From NCBI GenBank assembly GCA_037482015.1, contig JBBFKT010000008.1, positions 1 through 64,000 of the forward strand: a stretch of 64,000 nt of DNA, read 5' to 3'. This DNA is from Thermodesulforhabdaceae bacterium. Lineage in GTDB: Bacteria; Desulfobacterota; Syntrophobacteria; Syntrophobacterales; Thermodesulforhabdaceae. The notes below the pieces were generated by a model. The model searched no databases. It saw only the letters and a program-made list of their open reading frames with translations, and was not told the DNA's origin. Within the stretch, counting starts at the first letter, position 1; the number at the start of each line of letters is the position of its first letter. This document shows positions 30,154 through 39,046 of this stretch, piece by piece. Made by a program: the position numbers and the translations under genes.

Positions 30154-30818
30154 AGGTCAACCCATCTCTTATAAATATTAGCGTCCATTTCTGATCTTTG
30201 CCAGTATATTTCTATACTTTTAGTCTCCACATCTTCAGATAATGCCAACAATGCTTCTTTGGTAATTTCAACACTCCTTGGGTTTGCTCCGGATTTAGGA
30301 AGTTTAATATATCTTTCTCGACCTATTTCATCAAAAACTCTCTTTTGAACTTCTAATGGAATATAGTAAAATCCTCCTATATCTTTCCATTTAATTTGAG
30401 CGAGCAGGATATCACAACTAGGGTAATAATTTTCGCGAAACTCTTTTGCCTTTTCTGCATCTACAGTCCATATTAGTTTGACTCCCCCAAAGTTTTTACC
30501 CGTTACAGTCTTTACCGATATTGGCTCACCAAACAATTTAACGTCTACTTCCGCCTGAGTAATAGGAATTTCAGCATCTACATTCTCTTCTCCAAATTTA
30601 TAGATGAGTAAGGCAACTATTATTCTCTCACGAACAGAACCAATCTCCATTCCAATTTTACCTGCTCTTGAATTCTCTAATTCTGCAAGTTGAAATAAGT
30701 AGGACAACCGCCTTTTAATTTTTTCTACAAGTTCCACATCTTCAAATATTTCAATCAGCCGACTTGACACTATTTTCTCTCCTTCCTGTCCAGATAAAAT
30801 TCCATAGTGTTTAGTCAA
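30138..30818 (-). CDS. Putative type II restriction endonuclease
   Basis: This 226-residue protein precedes and overlaps the methyltransferase, the usual layout of a type II restriction-modification pair. A PD-(D/E)xK-like active site is visible: IPITQAEVDVKLFGEPISVKTVTG, here given in parts as Asp in AEVDVK and the Ser-x-Lys in PISVKT. It may belong to the ThaI-type (CGCG) group, but that is tentative. If the methyltransferase is truly broken, an active nuclease would be toxic, so the frameshift state matters. Confidence 0.65.
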   Translation of the reverse strand: MTKHYGILSGQEGEKIVSSRLIEIFEDVELVEKIKRRLSYLFQLAELENSRAGKIGMEIGSVRERIIVALLIYKFGEENVDAEIPITQAEVDVKLFGEPISVKTVTGKNFGGVKLIWTVDAEKAKEFRENYYPSCDILLAQIKWKDIGGFYYIPLEVQKRVFDEIGRERYIKLPKSGANPRSVEITKEALLALSEDVETKSIEIYWQRSEMDANIYKRWVDLWGEE

Positions 30819-31020
30819 GTGTGTCTGCAGGGGGAGAGGCTTTCCTGAATTTAGAAATGGCTTCTCGGAATCCTGGTGAGCTTTTCTGGCTATATCCTTC
30901 GTTCATAGGGCTTTCATTCTTTAGGGTTAGTGATACTCACCAGGAGGAAAGCCTTCTCTTACCCCTATTGTCAAGCGGGCACAATTAATGAAACACCACC
31001 AACTGCCCTATCGCACCACA
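30819..31020. other. Intergenic imperfect inverted repeat at the T3SS island edge
   Basis: The left arm has GAGGCTTTCCT then CCTGGTGAG (30835-30880), and the right arm has CTCACCAGG then AGGAAAGCCTTCTC (30937-30958). The two segments pair in nested order with about 25 unpaired bases on the left side. It lies between the restriction gene and sctU, which are both on the minus strand. It could be a terminator-like structure of the sct operon or a small mobile-element remnant at the island boundary. Confidence 0.5.
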
Positions 31021-32079
31021 TCACTGAGAGGAGGATGTGATCTGATATACCCACTTTAAAACCTGTGCTACAGGCTCTATAAGGTCTGAAGGAATATAGT
31101 CGTCGAGGGTTCCTCTTTCAAAGAGATCGTGAGCCAGGGGAACATCCATCATGATGGGAATACCTTCCTCCTTTGCGATTTCAACAATACGCCTGGCCAG
31201 AAGATTTTCGCCCTTCCCTACAATTACGGGAAGCTTTGTCTTGTCCTTATCGTAAAAGAGGGCTACGGCAATGTGGGTAGGGTTGGTGACTACTACCGTT
31301 GCTTTTCTTACATTCTGAAGCATGGATTTTGTAAGAAGCTCCTGATGAAGCTGGCGGCGCTTACTTTTAATATGAGGGTCTCCTTCCATTTCTTTATACT
31401 CCTGTTTTACTTCCTGTTTGGTCATCTTCAATTCATTCAGATGCTGACGCTTTTGAAAAAAATAGTCCCCTGCCGCAAGAATTATCAGCACCATGGAAAG
31501 GTATATGATAAAGGGCTTAAGGATTGCTTTCAAAAGATCGAAAATAAAAGATACTTCTCCATAGGGAGAACTTATCAAAGCGGGAAGGACCATCCGAAGA
31601 ACAAAAAAGACCACAATAAAGAGGCAGGTTATCTTTATAATTGACTTCACAAACTCTATAAGATTTTTTTTTGAAAAAATCCTCTTGAAAGCGTTGGCAG
31701 GGTTAAGCTTTTTGAGATCAGGTTTGACCGTTTCAAAAGCAAAGAGAAAACCAATCTGAAAGAAGTTCGATGCTATATCAAGGACAATGACCAGAAGAAG
31801 AAGGGGAAAGGAAAGTTTAACAAAAGTAATGGCAAGCTCATGGACCAAGAATGAAAAGGCTTCATCAAAGGGTTTAACCGACCAGCTTGCGGCAGTAGTA
31901 ATCATGGTCTGTAGCGAATCAAGGTAGTGTTCCCGGAAAAGCCACATAAAAAGAAAAACGCCAATGATATTTGAGGCCGAGGCTATTTCCTTACTCTTTG
32001 CTACCTGTCCTTTCTTCCGGGCATCTCTAAGGCGTTTCTGGGTGGGCTGTTCTGTCTTCTCTCCGCTCACTTTATCCAC
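31021..32079 (-). CDS. sctU: T3SS export apparatus switch protein SctU (YscU/FlhB family)
   Basis: This 352-residue inner-membrane protein switches substrate class in the export gate. It has EKTEQPTQKRLRDARKKGQV at the start, four membrane helices (about 35-55, 80-105, 148-170, 183-203) and the autocleavage motif Asn266-Pro-Thr-His269 in VVTNPTHIAVAL. The T3SS version, not flagellar FlhB, is indicated by its position after sctT in an sct operon. It is the last gene of the long minus-strand operon, and its start overlaps sctT by 13 bp. Confidence 0.95.
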   Translation of the reverse strand: MDKVSGEKTEQPTQKRLRDARKKGQVAKSKEIASASNIIGVFLFMWLFREHYLDSLQTMITTAASWSVKPFDEAFSFLVHELAITFVKLSFPLLLLVIVLDIASNFFQIGFLFAFETVKPDLKKLNPANAFKRIFSKKNLIEFVKSIIKITCLFIVVFFVLRMVLPALISSPYGEVSFIFDLLKAILKPFIIYLSMVLIILAAGDYFFQKRQHLNELKMTKQEVKQEYKEMEGDPHIKSKRRQLHQELLTKSMLQNVRKATVVVTNPTHIAVALFYDKDKTKLPVIVGKGENLLARRIVEIAKEEGIPIMMDVPLAHDLFERGTLDDYIPSDLIEPVAQVLKWVYQITSSSQ

Positions 32080-32849
32080 TCCCTTAGAAGATCAATGATG
32101 TGGTCAATCTTTTCACCACTTTCGATGTAGTAGGAGGCGATAACGGTCAGATAGAGAACAAACAAAAAACTTGCTATGCCGCTCTTTACAGGCATTGAAA
32201 GGAAAAAGACATTCAGTTGTGGAACAAAGCGATTGATGACACCGAGGGCAAGATCAACGATAAAAATTGCAATAAGAAAGGGAGCTGCCAGCAAAAACGA
32301 TGTTTTCATAAGCTGATCAACTTTACCAAGGAAAAAAACAGGAGAGAGACCTTCAAGGGATGGAAAGAAGTCAAAGACAGGCCAGAATTGATAACTTTCA
32401 AAAATTCCGTCAAGAAACACCAGAAAACCACCCGTTGCAAAAAAAAGAGCCGTAACCATCTGAAGTAATAAAACCCCGAGGGGAGAGCTACTTTCCCCGT
32501 AAAGGGGATCCAGGGCGCTTGCCATACTGGAGCCCCGCTGGTTGTCCACCAGAAAGCCAACTATTTCTGCAGACCAGAAGATAAGTCCTACAGTAAAACC
32601 AATAATTAAACCCACCAGCACCTCCTTCATTAGAAGGATAAAACCCGCAAGATAGGAAAGATGCGCCGGAGCCGAAGGGGCCACGAGAGGATACGTTACG
32701 GTAAAGAGGGCAAAGACAAGGGCATTTCTAATATAAGGAGGTAAAATGTTTCCCCCGAGAAAAGGCAGAATGGTAAAACAGGCAAGCATTCTGGCTGTCG
32801 AGATAGCCGTAATAATGAGAAAACGAAGGAAATCAGATCCTTCCGTCAT
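32067..32849 (-). CDS. sctT: T3SS export apparatus protein SctT (YscT/FliR family)
   Basis: This 260-residue protein has about six hydrophobic helices and is part of the SctR-S-T export gate in the inner membrane. It has family segments ILPFLGGNILPPYIRNALVF and KEVLVGLIIGFTVGLIFWSAE (split here near residue 75). It lies between sctS (4-bp overlap) and sctU in the order typical of T3SS. Confidence 0.93.
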   Translation of the reverse strand: MTEGSDFLRFLIITAISTARMLACFTILPFLGGNILPPYIRNALVFALFTVTYPLVAPSAPAHLSYLAGFILLMKEVLVGLIIGFTVGLIFWSAEIVGFLVDNQRGSSMASALDPLYGESSSPLGVLLLQMVTALFFATGGFLVFLDGIFESYQFWPVFDFFPSLEGLSPVFFLGKVDQLMKTSFLLAAPFLIAIFIVDLALGVINRFVPQLNVFFLSMPVKSGIASFLFVLYLTVIASYYIESGEKIDHIIDLLREWIK

Positions 32850-33136
32850 CGCCCTAGAATCGGCAAAAGGTCAAAAATTTTAAGAGCATAAGTAAAAATT
32901 TCCGAGCCAACCCAGCGAGCTGAAAAAATTATAGCGGCAATTACCGCAATGAGCTTAATGGCAAAGGAGAGAGTCTGTTCCTGGATTTGCGTAAGGGCCT
33001 GGACAAGACTTACAAGAAGACCCACTACGGAAGCCACAATGATCGCAGGAAGAGACAGGAGCAAAACGAGTATCAGAGCATGACTGGTAAATTCCAGAAT
33101 AGATGAATGACCCATCAGCTTTTCCCCATCAGGCAT
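32846..33136 (-). CDS. sctS: T3SS export apparatus protein SctS (YscS/FliQ family)
   Basis: This 96-residue protein has two membrane helices (about 15-40 and 55-80). The segment LVSLVQALTQIQEQTLSFAI is diagnostic of FliQ/SctS. It builds the helical export gate with SctR and SctT. The gene overlaps sctR by 8 bp and sctT by 4 bp. Confidence 0.93.
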   Translation of the reverse strand: MPDGEKLMGHSSILEFTSHALILVLLLSLPAIIVASVVGLLVSLVQALTQIQEQTLSFAIKLIAVIAAIIFSARWVGSEIFTYALKIFDLLPILGR

Positions 33137-33770
33137 AGCTCAAGACAAGACCATGGATGAGCTTGGTCCAGCCATCTAAAAGAACAAAAAGTAATAGTTT
33201 AAAGGGCAGCGAGATGGTCATGGGAGAAACCATCATCATGCCCATGGCCATGAGAATATTAGAAATAACAAGATCAATCACAATAAAGGGAAGATAGAGA
33301 AGAAAACCAATTTGAAAAGCCGATGTAAGTTCACCAACGGCAAAAGATGGAATAAGCACCAGTAAGTCTCTTTCTTCAAGCTTTTCAGACTTCTCTTTGG
33401 GCCACATTTTTCGGGCCGATTTCAGGAAAAACTGTCGTTCCCTTTCTTTCGAATGTTTAGATAGAAATTCTCTGAGGGGTTCTGATGCCTCAGGAACGAT
33501 TTCCTTTAAGTGCTGGAAGGTAACCTTTTCTGCAGGCAGTTTCTGAAGGACCCCATATACTTCGTAACCCACGGGGGCCATAATGTATATGCTCAGAATA
33601 ACAGCAAGCCCGTTAATTACCATATTTGGGGGAATCTGCTGAATCCCTAGAGCATTCCTGATAAGAGAAAAAACTACCACAAGCTTGACATAGGATGTTA
33701 CCATCACCACCACGAAAGGCGCCAGGGAAAGACCCGCTAAAACAACGACGAGAAAATAAGGATCCTGCAT
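33129..33770 (-). CDS. sctR: T3SS export apparatus protein SctR (YscR/FliP family)
   Basis: This 213-residue inner-membrane protein is the main subunit of the export gate. It shows TSYVKLVVVFSLIRNALGIQ, split around residue 27, then PPNMVINGLAVILSIYIMAP and FIVIDLVISNILMAMGMMMV. Unlike FliP it lacks a cleaved signal extension. It lies directly after sctQ (4-bp gap). Confidence 0.95.
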   Translation of the reverse strand: MQDPYFLVVVLAGLSLAPFVVVMVTSYVKLVVVFSLIRNALGIQQIPPNMVINGLAVILSIYIMAPVGYEVYGVLQKLPAEKVTFQHLKEIVPEASEPLREFLSKHSKERERQFFLKSARKMWPKEKSEKLEERDLLVLIPSFAVGELTSAFQIGFLLYLPFIVIDLVISNILMAMGMMMVSPMTISLPFKLLLFVLLDGWTKLIHGLVLSYA

Positions 33771-33774
33771 AAAA

Positions 33775-34053
33775 CTACTCTTTAGAGAGATTACTGTTCA
33801 GTTCTGTTACCCGGACACCAACGCGACCGTCAACCTCAACTAACTCTCCAAAGCCAACGGGACGGCGATTGACCAAAATGGTCACTATTCTGGAAAGGGG
33901 GGTCTCAAGAGTAAAAATGTACCCTTCTCCAATATTTTCCAGCTCTTCCAGGGTCATCGTCTTTCGCCCAACGGAAAACTGAACCTCTACCTCCACATCG
34001 CGCAGGGAGATCTGCTCAGGTTTTACTTCCTTCGATTTCTCTTCATCGCTCAT
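33775..34053 (-). CDS. SctQ-C, short form from an internal start
   Basis: An in-frame ATG at 34053 is preceded by AAGGAG seven bases upstream. It would make a 92-residue product starting MSDEEKSKEVK and covering just the last SpoA domain. In Yersinia and several other T3SS, SctQ-C is made this way and is a required structural partner of full-length SctQ. The strong ribosome site inside coding sequence is seen directly; its use here is inferred. Confidence 0.65.
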   Translation of the reverse strand: MSDEEKSKEVKPEQISLRDVEVEVQFSVGRKTMTLEELENIGEGYIFTLETPLSRIVTILVNRRPVGFGELVEVDGRVGVRVTELNSNLSKE

Positions 34054-34824
34054 TACCAGCTCCTTCTTTTTCACGACAACGATCTTCCCATCATCACCGT
34101 ATTCGCCCCAGAAAAGGTTCCCCTCTGATACAATCAGGAGACGGCCATTCCCGATGCCATAGTCTCTCTCCACAAAGATTACATCACCGACTTCAAGGTT
34201 TTTGAGTTCCTCCAGAGGAAGGATCGTCTCTCCCACCACAAATCTTACAAAAAAGGGGATGGAACGAGTAAAATAGGTCTTCTCTCGGGGAAGACGAGAT
34301 AGTCTTGAAGCAATTTCATGAAATCCCTGGGGGTCCAACAAAAACTTCCCTTCTCCTGTAACATCTCCTTCTCTCTCCGAGATCATCTCTACCCTAAGCC
34401 TGTAGTAAGGAATTTTTTTTGGCTCGTCCCCTTGAGCCGTCAGGGTTTGCCGTCTTGAAAATTCCAGTCCCAGGACTTTTCCTCCTTTCTCCAGAAGCTC
34501 TTCCCCTATAACTTCCACGGCTATTTCCCGCACCTCATCGGGAATGAAGGTAATCTCCTCCTCTTTTTTCCCGAGAGTGCTGGCTATATGTTTTTTTATA
34601 AGCCTTTCACTGAAATAGAAGCTTCCCAAAGCTTCGGAACTTCCAACATTAAGGGTCCAGAGCGGACTTTTCATGTTCGTTTCCGGAGCCGGATACAGGC
34701 GAAGCCGAAAGACTTCACCTAACCAGGAGAAACGGAAGTGACCACAGCATATCTTATTCCAGCCATCCACATCTCTGGCATTAATCTTCTCAAAAGTGAG
34801 AACTTTCAAAGTGGTTCCCCTCAC
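33775..34824 (-). CDS. sctQ: T3SS cytoplasmic ring (sorting platform) protein SctQ
   Basis: This 349-residue cytoplasmic protein forms the C-ring or sorting platform with SctK, SctL and SctN. A first SpoA-like domain lies around 195-235 (TILPLEELKNLEVGDVIFVE) and a second at the C-terminus (FSVGRKTMTLEELENIGEGY), as in YscQ. The start is GTG, immediately after the sctP stop, with GAAGGG upstream. An internal start for a short form is listed separately. Confidence 0.9.
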   Translation of the reverse strand: MRGTTLKVLTFEKINARDVDGWNKICCGHFRFSWLGEVFRLRLYPAPETNMKSPLWTLNVGSSEALGSFYFSERLIKKHIASTLGKKEEEITFIPDEVREIAVEVIGEELLEKGGKVLGLEFSRRQTLTAQGDEPKKIPYYRLRVEMISEREGDVTGEGKFLLDPQGFHEIASRLSRLPREKTYFTRSIPFFVRFVVGETILPLEELKNLEVGDVIFVERDYGIGNGRLLIVSEGNLFWGEYGDDGKIVVVKKKELVMSDEEKSKEVKPEQISLRDVEVEVQFSVGRKTMTLEELENIGEGYIFTLETPLSRIVTILVNRRPVGFGELVEVDGRVGVRVTELNSNLSKE

Positions 34825-35925
34825 CTACCCTTCGTATTCCTCCCACACCGACCGTTGCTGTCTTGAGCGTCCCTCGTTCTGTTCCCTTTCCCCTTCTTTT
34901 CTCATCTCTACAGAAACCATAACGGTATCCCCCTGCCGACTCTCAAGCTGATCCTTAAGAGATGAAAGGTTTGGTGAAAGCAGCCGATGAGCATCCTCAG
35001 ATCCCGTTACAAATTTTACTTTCAGAACCCCATCTTCCCTCACCAGCCGCACTTCTGTATCCGGAAGGACATCATTACTCAGGGATATGCGCACCTCCTG
35101 CTTGTTAGAAGAGTCGGGAACCTCCACAAGGATGCGCTCTACCATTTTCCTGACTGGTTCCGGAAGGGAGCCAACTCCCTGAGATTTCTGAACAGATGGG
35201 GAAACTTCAGAAAAAACCATAGTTGAAAAGCGATTCATCTGAAGAACAGCCTCTGCTACCACATCATCGGGCTCCTGTTCCTGTCTGGAAAGGGACAACT
35301 TGCCACCGGTGGTATCCACTGGCGAGGATGTCTCACCGGAAAAGTTCTTGTCGAGCATGCCAGAGATGATGGTATCCTTACCTTCCCGAGGATTACCCTT
35401 TCCTGATACACCCATCATAAAGGCATTCTCCTGATTCAATTCAACACCATTGAAAACCTGCTCCTGTTGAAAAGAGGGGATGTCTTTCTTTGTGCTTTCT
35501 ACCGGCACGGAATTTTCACCAAGGAAACCCTTACCAAGAGATTCAACCAGAGTAGCCCCTTTCCCTCCTGGAGGATTGTCCTCTCCTGATGCTTCCGTCA
35601 TAGAAACATTTTGTCTCTCTGATCCAATCCTTTGCTCATTCTCTCCTTCGGGGGAAAAAGGTAAAAAATTTCTTAAAAGACCTTCCGGAGCCTTTTTTTC
35701 TTCTCCCTTCATTTCTTTTAAAGGAATCTCCCCTGTCGAAGAAAACTCTGACGCTCCGGGCTCTAATGGATCTCCCTCCGGCGATTCTTCCGAAAAAGAA
35801 GTCCCTTCAAGAAGGGAAGAAAAATCCTTCGAGGTCTTCTCAAGGTCCTCTCTTTGTCCTTCTTTAGGTAAGGTTATTCCTCCCTCTTTGAGATTTTTAT
35901 CGGGTTCTAGAGGTAAAATTCTCAT
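34825..35925 (-). CDS. sctP: T3SS needle-length / substrate-switch protein SctP
   Basis: This 366-residue protein is mostly low-complexity and acidic in its first 230 residues. It has a FliK/YscP-like C-terminal domain (about 250-345), including EVRISLSNDVLPDTEVRLVR, which switches export specificity by contacting SctU. Two related segments occur inside the linker, around QEQVFNGVELNQENAFMMGV and its neighbours, so the ruler seems to contain internal duplication. It lies between sctO and sctQ as in Yersinia. Confidence 0.82.
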   Translation of the reverse strand: MRILPLEPDKNLKEGGITLPKEGQREDLEKTSKDFSSLLEGTSFSEESPEGDPLEPGASEFSSTGEIPLKEMKGEEKKAPEGLLRNFLPFSPEGENEQRIGSERQNVSMTEASGEDNPPGGKGATLVESLGKGFLGENSVPVESTKKDIPSFQQEQVFNGVELNQENAFMMGVSGKGNPREGKDTIISGMLDKNFSGETSSPVDTTGGKLSLSRQEQEPDDVVAEAVLQMNRFSTMVFSEVSPSVQKSQGVGSLPEPVRKMVERILVEVPDSSNKQEVRISLSNDVLPDTEVRLVREDGVLKVKFVTGSEDAHRLLSPNLSSLKDQLESRQGDTVMVSVEMRKEGEREQNEGRSRQQRSVWEEYEG

Positions 35926-36402
35926 TTAAAACTCCACCTTTATAGTTGAAGAAAACTCTTCTAATTCCTTATCTGACTTCTCTTCTTCCTGCTTTTTTGC
36001 CTCAAGAAGCCACACTTTCCGGTGTTCTTCTATCTTCTGTCTCCCCTGAAGGGCTTCTCGATAGGAATTTTTTGCTTTATTAAAAAGATTCTCTGCTTCC
36101 TGAAGTTTCCTTTTTGCTTCCTGAACCTCCCCCTCTTTTGCTATCTCCCTCTCTCGAAGAAGTCCTATCTTTATCCGAAGGTTTTCCACATCTTCCCGTT
36201 TTACAAGCTTGTTTTGAACCTCTTTGAATAGTTTTTCTTCTTCAAGGGGCCGCCAAAGTCTGTACCGAGCTAGATCCTCTTCTCGTTCCCGAAGGAACCT
36301 TATTGCATTGTTCAATTCCTGCCGTCGCATTAACAATTCCCTTTCGGCCCTTTCTTCCCTCAACAGGCGAATACGAAGGAGATCATCGAGGACATATTTC
36401 AT
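35926..36402 (-). CDS. sctO: T3SS central stalk protein SctO (YscO/FliJ-like)
   Basis: This 158-residue protein is an almost continuous, highly charged coiled coil, from [20 protein letters not shown] to the end. It fits the central stalk that links the ATPase ring to the export gate. It is too diverse for a motif-based call; position between sctN (4-bp overlap) and sctP, and length, decide the assignment. Confidence 0.85.
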   Translation of the reverse strand: MKYVLDDLLRIRLLREERAERELLMRRQELNNAIRFLREREEDLARYRLWRPLEEEKLFKEVQNKLVKREDVENLRIKIGLLREREIAKEGEVQEAKRKLQEAENLFNKAKNSYREALQGRQKIEEHRKVWLLEAKKQEEEKSDKELEEFSSTIKVEF

Positions 36403-37724
36403 CGTGAAGAACCTGCAAGTTTAATAAGCCATGAGACAACTTCCTCGAAAGAGTTTTTCTCGTTGGTCCCCTGTCTCAGGAATTTTCGAATCTCTTCAAT
36501 CTTCCCAATGGCTTCATCCGCAAGGGGGTCTGCTCCTTTCTTGTATTCGCCGATACGAACAAGAAGCTCCACCTCCTGGTATTTTGCAAGGAGTTCTCTT
36601 AGACGGGAGGCCGCAGCTTTATGCTCCTTCGATACCACCGCACCCATAACTCGACTGGTGCTGGCCAAAACATCTATGGCAGGATAATGATTTGCCGCAG
36701 CAAGGGCCCGGCTCAAAATGATATGACCATCCAGGATGGATCGCGTTTCGTCCGCGATGGGCTCCGTCATGTCATCCCCTTCCACAAGAACCGTATAGAG
36801 GGCCGTAATAGAACCTTTGTCGGAATAACCGGCTCGCTCCATCAATTTCGGAAGTGTTGCAAAGACTGAAGGAGGAAAACCCCGGCGGGTAGGAGGTTCC
36901 CCCGCAGCAAGGCCGATTTCTCGCTGGGCTCTGGCAAAGCGGGTTACTGAGTCCATAAGAAGGAGAACCCTTTTATTCTGATCCCTGAAATACTCGGCAA
37001 TAGCCGTAGCCACATAAGCTGCTTTAAGTCTCTCCATAGAAGGACGATCGGAGGTAGAAACAACCACCACAGATCTTTCAAGTCCATCAGGTCCCAGGTC
37101 TTTTTCTATAAATTCCCGAACTTCACGGCCCCGCTCTCCTATTAGAGCCAGCACCGTAACATCTACTTCCGCTCCCTTTGCAAGCATGGCAAGAAGGGTG
37201 CTCTTTCCTCCACCGGCGGCAGCAAAGATGCCCATGCGCTGCCCTATACCGCAGGTAATAAGGCCGTCAAGGGCGCGGATGCCAAGGGGAAGGGGCTCCG
37301 AAATGATCTTTCTAGCAAGGGGATTAGGGGGATCCGCGTAGACGGGATAAAATGTCTCGGGAGTCAAGGGACCCCTGAGGTCCACATCCACAGGGCGACC
37401 ACTTCCATCAAGAACCCTTCCCAGAAGAGAAGGCCCCACAGGAACCATCATAGCTCGTCCGGTGACAATCACCTCTGTATGAGGAGAAAGACCGTAAATG
37501 TCTCCAAGGGGCGTAAGAAGAGCCATTTGCTTTGCAAAACCCACGACCTCCGCCTGAACTTCTTTGCCAGAGCCGGGATCCCTGAGAAGGCAGATTTCGC
37601 CTATTTTCACCTCAGGAACTATTGCCTTTATGATAGTTCCAATAATTTCAACAACACGACCCTTCGTCTCAACGGTCTGGGTCTCCGCTAGAGCATTACG
37701 AAAAAGTTCTGACACATCCAGCAT
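36399..37724 (-). CDS. sctN: T3SS ATPase SctN
   Basis: This 441-residue ATPase strips chaperones from cargo and energises export. The Walker A region is [17 protein letters not shown] with Lys174; other motifs are [14 protein letters not shown], Walker [19 protein letters not shown] and [17 protein letters not shown]. The P-loop has Ala where flagellar FliI has Gly. It is followed by sctO with a 4-bp overlap, and sctL lies 19 bp upstream. Confidence 0.96.
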   Translation of the reverse strand: MLDVSELFRNALAETQTVETKGRVVEIIGTIIKAIVPEVKIGEICLLRDPGSGKEVQAEVVGFAKQMALLTPLGDIYGLSPHTEVIVTGRAMMVPVGPSLLGRVLDGSGRPVDVDLRGPLTPETFYPVYADPPNPLARKIISEPLPLGIRALDGLITCGIGQRMGIFAAAGGGKSTLLAMLAKGAEVDVTVLALIGERGREVREFIEKDLGPDGLERSVVVVSTSDRPSMERLKAAYVATAIAEYFRDQNKRVLLLMDSVTRFARAQREIGLAAGEPPTRRGFPPSVFATLPKLMERAGYSDKGSITALYTVLVEGDDMTEPIADETRSILDGHIILSRALAAANHYPAIDVLASTSRVMGAVVSKEHKAAASRLRELLAKYQEVELLVRIGEYKKGADPLADEAIGKIEEIRKFLRQGTNEKNSFEEVVSWLIKLAGSSR

Positions 37725-37743
37725 AATCCGTCTCCCGAACCAC

Positions 37744-38367
37744 TCAGGTCATTTTTTTAACCGTCTTCATAAGGGCGTTGCGAAGGGCTTTAAGCTGAAC
37801 TTCAACGCTGGCGTCAACAATGCCCATTTCACTTTCCAGAATACAACTCTTTGGAGCAAGACGACTATCTGATACCACTTCAATAAATTCAACAGCAGGA
37901 AACTGTTGTAAGAGACTGTTTACTTCCATTTTAACAAACTCGGCATCCTGAGGCGAAACTTTTATCACCACATGTTTCTGGCTTCTCACTACAGCCATGG
38001 CGTTTCGAACAATCCGTATAACCAGGTCTCTATCGTCAAACTCACCAATTACTCGTCTTACAGCATTAATTACGATATCGCAGAGCATTTCTTCAGAAGA
38101 AGCCAGGTAATCCACTGTCTTCTGAACCGTCTCAAACATCTTCTCTGCAATCTTTTGCTTACCTTCCATAAGGCCCTCTTGGTATCCTTTCTTCCGGATA
38201 GCCTCTACGGTCTCTTGAGCTTCAGAAACAATGCGATTCGCTTCCTCTTCAGCAGCAGCGATAAGCCCGGAAGCTTCAACAAATGTCAGGTATTCCCGGG
38301 CTTTCAGCACCTTCTTATCCGGCGAAAGAATTACAGAGCCTTTTTTTATTGCAAAAGAGAGAGCCAT
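37744..38367 (-). CDS. sctL: T3SS ATPase stator protein SctL (YscL/FliH family)
   Basis: This 207-residue cytoplasmic protein bridges SctN to SctQ. The long helical middle ([20 protein letters not shown] and following) and a globular C-terminal part ([20 protein letters not shown]) fit SctL. It overlaps sctK by 22 bp and precedes sctN. Confidence 0.92.
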   Translation of the reverse strand: MALSFAIKKGSVILSPDKKVLKAREYLTFVEASGLIAAAEEEANRIVSEAQETVEAIRKKGYQEGLMEGKQKIAEKMFETVQKTVDYLASSEEMLCDIVINAVRRVIGEFDDRDLVIRIVRNAMAVVRSQKHVVIKVSPQDAEFVKMEVNSLLQQFPAVEFIEVVSDSRLAPKSCILESEMGIVDASVEVQLKALRNALMKTVKKMT

Positions 38368-39035
38368 TTTGCTCCTCCTTCCAGGCTCTTTACAACCCGT
38401 CTTACGACACTGAAAGCCTTTTCCTGAGAAATTGGAAAAGGAGAAACTGTGCCTCCCTCATCAGAAAGATGGGAAGAAAGCTTTATAAGGAGTCTCTCAA
38501 AAGATCCAGGACCTGCAGGTTCCAGAACCCTTTTCCAGAGAGAAAATCCCTGGCGGAAACACTCCTTAGAAAAATCGGATAAATCATGAGGAAGAGAAAC
38601 TTCAAATTCCAGTGGAGCGAAAAAAAAAGGCACCTTTTTCAAAGCAAAATAATACCACTTTTGACCAAGCTGCTTCTTAAGACTTCTAACCCGATCGCCT
38701 CTTACTTCCTTAGCAATTTCTCCAGAGTAAATAACAAGGCCCGTTGCAAAAACTGCTTCCTCCAGAAATAAACTATCCGTTAAAAGAAGTCGTTTTTCCC
38801 GTCGTTCAAAATGATGCAGGTCCTCTTCCCATTTCAGAGATTTCAAAACAAGGCGATTTACACATCTTTCGTAGCGAAGACTCTTTTCCGCCAGATGACC
38901 CAAAAGGGGGTTCTCTTCACCAAAAAAAATTCTTCCATGATCCGGATGGGCTGACCTCAAGGGGAAAAAGTGATAATCAACAATGGTCATCAAAAGAGAG
39001 GGATTTTCTTTAAGAAGTTTCTTTAAGTAAGACAT
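38346..39035 (-). CDS. sctK: T3SS sorting-platform protein SctK (YscK-like)
   Basis: This 229-residue cytoplasmic protein matches the Ysc-type SctK pattern around ATGLVIYSGEIAKEV and LKKQLGQKWYYFALKKVPFF. SctK links the sorting platform pods to SctD. It lies between sctJ and sctL, the Ysc order, and overlaps sctL. SctK is present only in some T3SS families, so it supports a Ysc-type assignment. Confidence 0.8.
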   Translation of the reverse strand: MSYLKKLLKENPSLLMTIVDYHFFPLRSAHPDHGRIFFGEENPLLGHLAEKSLRYERCVNRLVLKSLKWEEDLHHFERREKRLLLTDSLFLEEAVFATGLVIYSGEIAKEVRGDRVRSLKKQLGQKWYYFALKKVPFFFAPLEFEVSLPHDLSDFSKECFRQGFSLWKRVLEPAGPGSFERLLIKLSSHLSDEGGTVSPFPISQEKAFSVVRRVVKSLEGGAKWLSLLQ

Positions 39036-39046
39036 TTTCTTTTCCC

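Noticed and set aside
31021-38367. Flagellar export genes (FlhB, FliR, FliQ, FliP, FliN, FliI, FliH)
   Set aside because: Needle, rod, SctD/J rings, SctW, SctX/Y and translocators are in the same operons, and no flagellin, hook or basal-body gene is present.
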